From: Candidatus Bathyarchaeota archaeon B23
GTDB taxonomy: Archaea; Thermoproteota; Bathyarchaeia; TCS64; B23
NCBI GenBank assembly: GCA_001593875.1
Contig: LUCA01000067.1
Span: forward strand, 1 to 7,633
Length of the DNA: 7,633 bases
Direction of reading: 5' to 3'
The position numbers and the translations under genes were made by a program. Positions 4,674-7,633 of the stretch are shown here, piece by piece (within the stretch, counting starts at the first letter, position 1; each line of letters opens with the position of its first letter). The notes beneath the pieces were generated by a model that had not been told where the DNA came from, did not search any database, and saw only the letters and a program-made list of their open reading frames with translations.

Positions 4674-6488
4674 TTGAGGCATTTCAAAGTTGTCTTCCAA
4701 CCCTACGGCCGTAGAATCGAGGTCGAGGAGGGCGAGACGATCCTTGAGGCCGCCGCTGAGGGCTCGATAGGGCTGAGGAGCGAGTGCGGTGGCAGGGGTC
4801 TCTGCGGTAGATGTAGGGTCCTCGTCGACGATCCCCAGGCCGTCAGCCCCCCAACGGCGGCTGAGGCGAAGCTCCTAGGGGCATCGGAACTCGAGGGGGC
4901 CGTCAGGCTCGCCTGCCAGACACGGGTGAGGGGGGATGTCGTCGTCAACATCCCCCCTGAGAGCCGGGTTGAGGCCCAGAGGATAGAGGTGAGGGGACTC
5001 AGCAGGGCCGTGAAGCTGGAGCCGAGGGTTTGGAAGTCCCTCCTGAGGCTGGAGAGGCCCGCTCTAGGCGAGAGGAGGGGGGACCTGGAGAGGGTGTTGG
5101 AGGCGGTAGGCGGCGAGGCCGAGGTCGAGTGGGCGGTTCTGAGGACGCTGCCCGAGGCCCTCAGAAGTGGGCGGTGGGAGGCGACGGCCACACTCTGGGG
5201 GGACACCCTCATCGCCCTAGAGCCCGGCGACACCACCAACACCCTATACGGGTTGGCGGTGGATATAGGGACCTCGAAGATCGTGGTTCAGGTCGTCGAC
5301 CTCAAGACCGGTGAGGTCGCCTCGACGGGGGCGATGGAGAACCCCCAGGCGATCCACGGCGAGGACATCATGGCCAGAATGACCTACGCCATGGAGAGCC
5401 CCGACAACCTAGAGGAGCTCCAGAGGCTGGCAGCCGAGGGGGTGAACAGGGCTTTGGAGGAGGCTTTGTCGAGGGTGGAGGTGGAGGAGGCGATGATCTA
5501 CGAGGCCGCCGTCGCCTGCAACACCGCTATGCACCACCTCTTCCTCGGCCTGGACCCCCGGTATCTAGCCGTCTCACCCTTCACCCCCGTGGTTGGAGGG
5601 GGCTTCTGCGCCAGGGCTCAGGACCTAGGCCTCGACATCAATCCCGGGGCGAGGGTCTACCTGCCGCCGGTCGTCGCCGGCTTCGTGGGCCCCGACGCCA
5701 TCGCCGACGTCATCGCCACAGGCCTCCACGAGGCGGGAGAGCTGTCCCTCCTCATCGACGTCGGCACCAACACCGAGGTCATCCTGGGCAACAGGGAGGA
5801 GCTGTGGGCCTCCTCCTGCGCCTCTGGGCCGGCCTTCGAGGGGGCCCACATAAAGGATGGGATGAGGGCCGTCGAGGGGGCCATAGAGCGGATCTGGATC
5901 GATGAGGGGCACGGAGTGCGATATCAGACCATCGGGGGCGTCAAGCCCCTCGGCCTCTGCGGCTCGGCGGTCGTCGACGCGGTGGCGGAGATGCTGCGAA
6001 GCGGCCTCCTCACCCCTAGGGGTAGGATCGCAGCCGAGGGGCCGAGGGTGAGGCCTGGGCCGCCGGCGGAGTTCGTCATCGCCTGGGGCGGGGAGACGGC
6101 GACGGGGAGGGATATAACGCTGACGGAGAGGGATATCAACGAGATACAGCTGGCGAAGGCGGCCATCTACACGGCTTCCAAGATATTGATGGAGCGGATG
6201 GGCGTGAAACCCGAGGTGGTGGAGAGGCTCTACATCGCAGGGGCCTTCGGCAGCTACCTCAACCCCGAGAACGCCAAGGAGATAGGCATGATACCTGACG
6301 TCCCCTCGGATCGCATAAGGTTGGTGGGCAACACGGCCGTGGAGGGGGCACGGCTGATGCTCATCTCAACGGGCCTGAGAGGGGAGGCCGAGAGGATAGC
6401 TGAGGAGATCAAATACGTCGAGCTCTCCAACGACCCCGCCTTCCTAAAGGAGTACCCCAAGGCCCTCTACCTCGGGAGATTCGACTAA
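4674..6488 (+). CDS. RACo-like reductive activator of corrinoid proteins ([2Fe-2S] + ASKHA ATPase, DUF4445 type), 604 aa
   Basis: RACo-type proteins use ATP and an iron-sulfur cluster to reduce inactive Co(II) corrinoid proteins back to Co(I) for methyl transfer. Residues 1-95 form a plant-type ferredoxin domain with ligands C38, C44, C47 and C81 (SECGGRGLCGRCR ... ACQ). A linker and middle domain (about 100-190) follow. The ASKHA ATPase part has phosphate-1 LAVDIGTSK (D197), the conserved AVACNTAMHHLFLGL, phosphate-2 LIDVGTNTEV (D362), SCASGPAFEGAHI, and adenosine motif YIAGAFGSYLN (520-529). Length is close to characterised RACo (about 630). TTG 4674 is chosen because the ferredoxin strand begins at once and no in-frame ATG/GTG lies just upstream; it fits the TATA spacing. 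Partner corrinoid proteins and methyltransferases are not in the window. Family call firm, partner unknown. Confidence 0.93.
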   Translation: MRHFKVVFQPYGRRIEVEEGETILEAAAEGSIGLRSECGGRGLCGRCRVLVDDPQAVSPPTAAEAKLLGASELEGAVRLACQTRVRGDVVVNIPPESRVEAQRIEVRGLSRAVKLEPRVWKSLLRLERPALGERRGDLERVLEAVGGEAEVEWAVLRTLPEALRSGRWEATATLWGDTLIALEPGDTTNTLYGLAVDIGTSKIVVQVVDLKTGEVASTGAMENPQAIHGEDIMARMTYAMESPDNLEELQRLAAEGVNRALEEALSRVEVEEAMIYEAAVACNTAMHHLFLGLDPRYLAVSPFTPVVGGGFCARAQDLGLDINPGARVYLPPVVAGFVGPDAIADVIATGLHEAGELSLLIDVGTNTEVILGNREELWASSCASGPAFEGAHIKDGMRAVEGAIERIWIDEGHGVRYQTIGGVKPLGLCGSAVVDAVAEMLRSGLLTPRGRIAAEGPRVRPGPPAEFVIAWGGETATGRDITLTERDINEIQLAKAAIYTASKILMERMGVKPEVVERLYIAGAFGSYLNPENAKEIGMIPDVPSDRIRLVGNTAVEGARLMLISTGLRGEAERIAEEIKYVELSNDPAFLKEYPKALYLGRFD

Positions 6489-6515
6489 CCCCTCCCTGCC
6501 TTCCCTACTAATCTA

Positions 6516-6593
6516 TGGCGGGCCCGGTGGGATTCGAACCCACGACCCCAGGCTTAGGAGGCCTGTGCCCTATCCTGGCTGGGCGACGGGCCC
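6516..6593 (-). tRNA. tRNA-Arg (anticodon CCU), CCA encoded
   Basis: Complete cloverleaf on the minus strand: acceptor GGGCCCG/CGGGCCC, D-stem GCCC/GGGC, anticodon stem CAGGC/GCCTG with loop CTCCTAA (anticodon CCT in DNA), T-arm GTGGG-TTCGAAT-CCCAC, discriminator G, then encoded CCA at 6518-6516. No intron. It decodes AGG, which is by eye the dominant arginine codon in the neighbouring genes. Confidence 0.95.
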
Positions 6594-6620
6594 GTTCACA
6601 GATCGCATCCACAAAGCTGT

Positions 6621-6626
6621 TTTTAA
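6621..6626 (-). promoter_or_regulatory. Putative TATA box for tRNA-Arg
   Basis: On the minus strand CCTTAAAAACAG is centred about 30 nt before the mature 5' end of tRNA-Arg, in the short AT-richer gap between the two divergent tRNA genes. Confidence 0.45.
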
Positions 6627-6643
6627 GGATACCCCCAACAAGA

Positions 6644-6649
6644 TTTATC
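6644..6649 (+). promoter_or_regulatory. Putative TATA box for tRNA-Leu
   Basis: GATTTATCC is centred about 29 nt before the mature 5' end of tRNA-Leu. A second ATTTATCC at 6661-6668 is too close to the gene to be its TATA box. Confidence 0.4.
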
Positions 6650-6675
6650 CTAAGCCTCTAATTTATCCCGGAGGG

Positions 6676-6780
6676 GCGGGGGTTCCCGAGTGGACAAAGG
6701 GGCGGGACTTAAGATCGAGGGCTCGGGGAGAGATCCCGTGGCCGAGGCCTACGTGGGTTCGAATCCCACCCCCCGCACCA
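6676..6780 (+). tRNA. tRNA-Leu (anticodon UAA) with a 19-nt intron, CCA encoded
   Basis: Class II tRNA: acceptor GCGGGGG/CCCCCGC, D-stem CCC/GGG, anticodon stem CGGGA (6703-6707) with loop C-T-TAA-G, T-arm GTGGG-TTCGAAT-CCCAC, long variable arm with a GGC/GCC stem, discriminator A, encoded CCA. The 3' half of the anticodon stem (TCCCG, 6734-6738) is found only after removing 19 nt. Placing the intron at 6714-6732 puts it at the canonical site between positions 37 and 38. The exact edges can slide by two or three bases because the flanks share AG and ATC. The mature tRNA without CCA would be about 83 nt. Confidence 0.9.
6714..6732 (+). other. tRNA-Leu intron (19 nt)
   Basis: Inferred from restoring a 5-bp anticodon stem and a 7-nt loop. 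In archaea such introns are cut out at a bulge-helix-bulge by the splicing endonuclease. I did not work out a full bulge-helix-bulge pairing, so the boundaries are tentative. Confidence 0.75.
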
Positions 6781-6818
6781 CTTAAAGCTTATTACTGGAG
6801 ATTGGCTTAAACTGAGTC

Positions 6819-7633
6819 ATGAATATCCACTATTTATCGGGATCATACCGAGAGATAGGTGGAGAGGAGGGCTCCTTCATCAAGGGAAAATTTCATCCTC
6901 CACCCATATCGGATGAAAAGATCGATTTCACATCAAAATGCCTTCAATACTATGAGAGATATACTCCTGGCATCATCGAGGAAATTGAGGAGTTATCGAA
7001 GGAAGCCAACCTACCCCCTCTCCTCATGGAGAGTTTTCTCTTAACGCTTGGGTTAGAACCCCGTTGCACCGTCTTTGCCCTATCCTCCGAGAGAACGATC
7101 CACGGCTTACCCCTCTTTGCGAGGAATTATGACTGGGATGCGGAATTTCAAAGGTTCTTCACCGTCTTCAGGACGGAGCCAGAGGGGGGATTGGTCCATC
7201 TATCCTTCTCGGATCACCCCGTAGGACGCTATGGGGGAGTCAACGAGGCCGGCCTCGCCGCCGCCATAACGGCTATACCCGCCTATAGAGGCCGTCCCTC
7301 TCCTGGGATACGCATGAACATCGCGGTTAGATGGATCCTAGACAACTTCAAGACAACCGAGGAGGCCTGTGAATGGCTGTTGGAGATACCCCACCAGTGG
7401 GCTCACAACTTTCTAGTCGCAGATCGATACGGGACCCTTGCGAGGGTTGAGACTTCCCCTGAGAGGAGCGTCGTATACTACTCCGAGGAGTTTGTTGTGA
7501 CCACGAATCACTATCATGATGAGGAGATGAGGAGACTCGAAGATCCTGAGCACGATTTCACCGACACCTATAGAAGGTATCGCATTGTGGAGGAGTGGTA
7601 TAGGGAGAGGGGGGAGGGCATAGGGGTGGAGGA
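6819..7633 (+). CDS. C45/penicillin-acylase-like Ntn hydrolase, C-terminus beyond the window
   Basis: Family of N-terminal-nucleophile amidohydrolases and acyltransferases (acyl-CoA:6-aminopenicillanate acyltransferase, C45 peptidase-like proteins), which mature by self-cleavage before a catalytic Cys. The frame is open from ATG 6819 for 271 codons to the window end. The start HYLSGSYREIG matches the usual family N-terminus. C83 in EPRCTVFAL is the likely nucleophile, preceded by a helical pro-region, and the family motif ARNYDWD follows at R102-D107. YGGVNEAGLAAAITA is also typical; VVTTNHYHDEEM sits where the family has its TNH segment. No signal peptide. Perhaps 60 residues are missing. 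The gene is less GC-rich than its left neighbours, with more AAA, GAA, TTA and AAT codons, hinting at a different history. The substrate cannot be told; no clear ribosome-binding site, possible TATA at 6787-6794. Confidence 0.9.
   Translation, partial: MNIHYLSGSYREIGGEEGSFIKGKFHPPPISDEKIDFTSKCLQYYERYTPGIIEEIEELSKEANLPPLLMESFLLTLGLEPRCTVFALSSERTIHGLPLFARNYDWDAEFQRFFTVFRTEPEGGLVHLSFSDHPVGRYGGVNEAGLAAAITAIPAYRGRPSPGIRMNIAVRWILDNFKTTEEACEWLLEIPHQWAHNFLVADRYGTLARVETSPERSVVYYSEEFVVTTNHYHDEEMRRLEDPEHDFTDTYRRYRIVEEWYRERGEGIGVE

Noticed and set aside
4703..5242. Minus-strand open frame of 179 codons opposite the RACo-like gene
   Set aside because: Ser/Ala/Arg-rich shadow of a gene with conserved Fe-S ligands and ATPase motifs on the plus strand.
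6483..6515. Pyrimidine-rich gap after the RACo-like gene as a terminator
   Set aside because: No T run and no stem-loop; too little to support a terminator.
6565..6810. Plus-strand open frame of 81 codons
   Set aside because: It runs through both tRNA genes; the tRNAs explain the sequence.

Overview
The window is GC-rich archaeal DNA. Evidence for this is a P1/L12-type ribosomal stalk protein with an acidic tail ending in LFG, an archaeal-type alanyl-tRNA synthetase with an N-terminal Cys4 zinc site, a tRNA-Leu with a short intron at the canonical 37/38 position, and TATA-like boxes 24 to 30 nt before several start codons (leaderless style). Arginine is written mostly as AGG, and a matching tRNA-Arg(CCU) is present. 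A Thermoproteota/TACK lineage such as Bathyarchaeia fits the gene content, but that is inference from gene repertoire rather than a proven placement.

Layout. On the minus strand at the left edge, the stalk protein gene (1424-1729) is followed by the 5' half of alaS (starts at 1402 and runs off the window). Divergent from them is an unrecognised 167-residue membrane protein (1828-2331). Next comes an acetamidase/formamidase family gene (2371-3286) whose last quarter lies in another frame. It converges on, and overlaps by the stop codons, a stand-alone LigD-type 3'-phosphoesterase (3283-3675, minus). An AT-rich promoter region with nested inverted repeats precedes an ACT-domain segment (3833-4291). 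Overlapping this in another frame is a V4R-domain segment (4258-4632), and together they look like one ACT-V4R protein broken by a one-base shift. Just downstream is a 604-residue RACo-like protein (4674-6488) with a [2Fe-2S] domain plus an ASKHA ATPase domain, the type that reductively reactivates corrinoid proteins. A tRNA-Arg(CCU) on minus and an intron-containing tRNA-Leu(UAA) on plus follow. The window ends inside a C45/penicillin-acylase-like Ntn hydrolase gene (6819 onward) that is visibly less GC-rich.

How the genes may work together. The left end is translation housekeeping. The most interesting part is the ACT-V4R plus RACo pair: a putative small-molecule sensor next to a corrinoid-protein activator suggests control of methyl-group (one-carbon) metabolism, although no corrinoid protein or methyltransferase lies in the window. 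The amidase, phosphoesterase and Ntn hydrolase look like independent accessory genes. Two separate reading-frame breaks within 1.2 kb mean that assembly indels must be excluded before calling pseudogenes. No CRISPR array, transposase, integrase or long repeat was seen.
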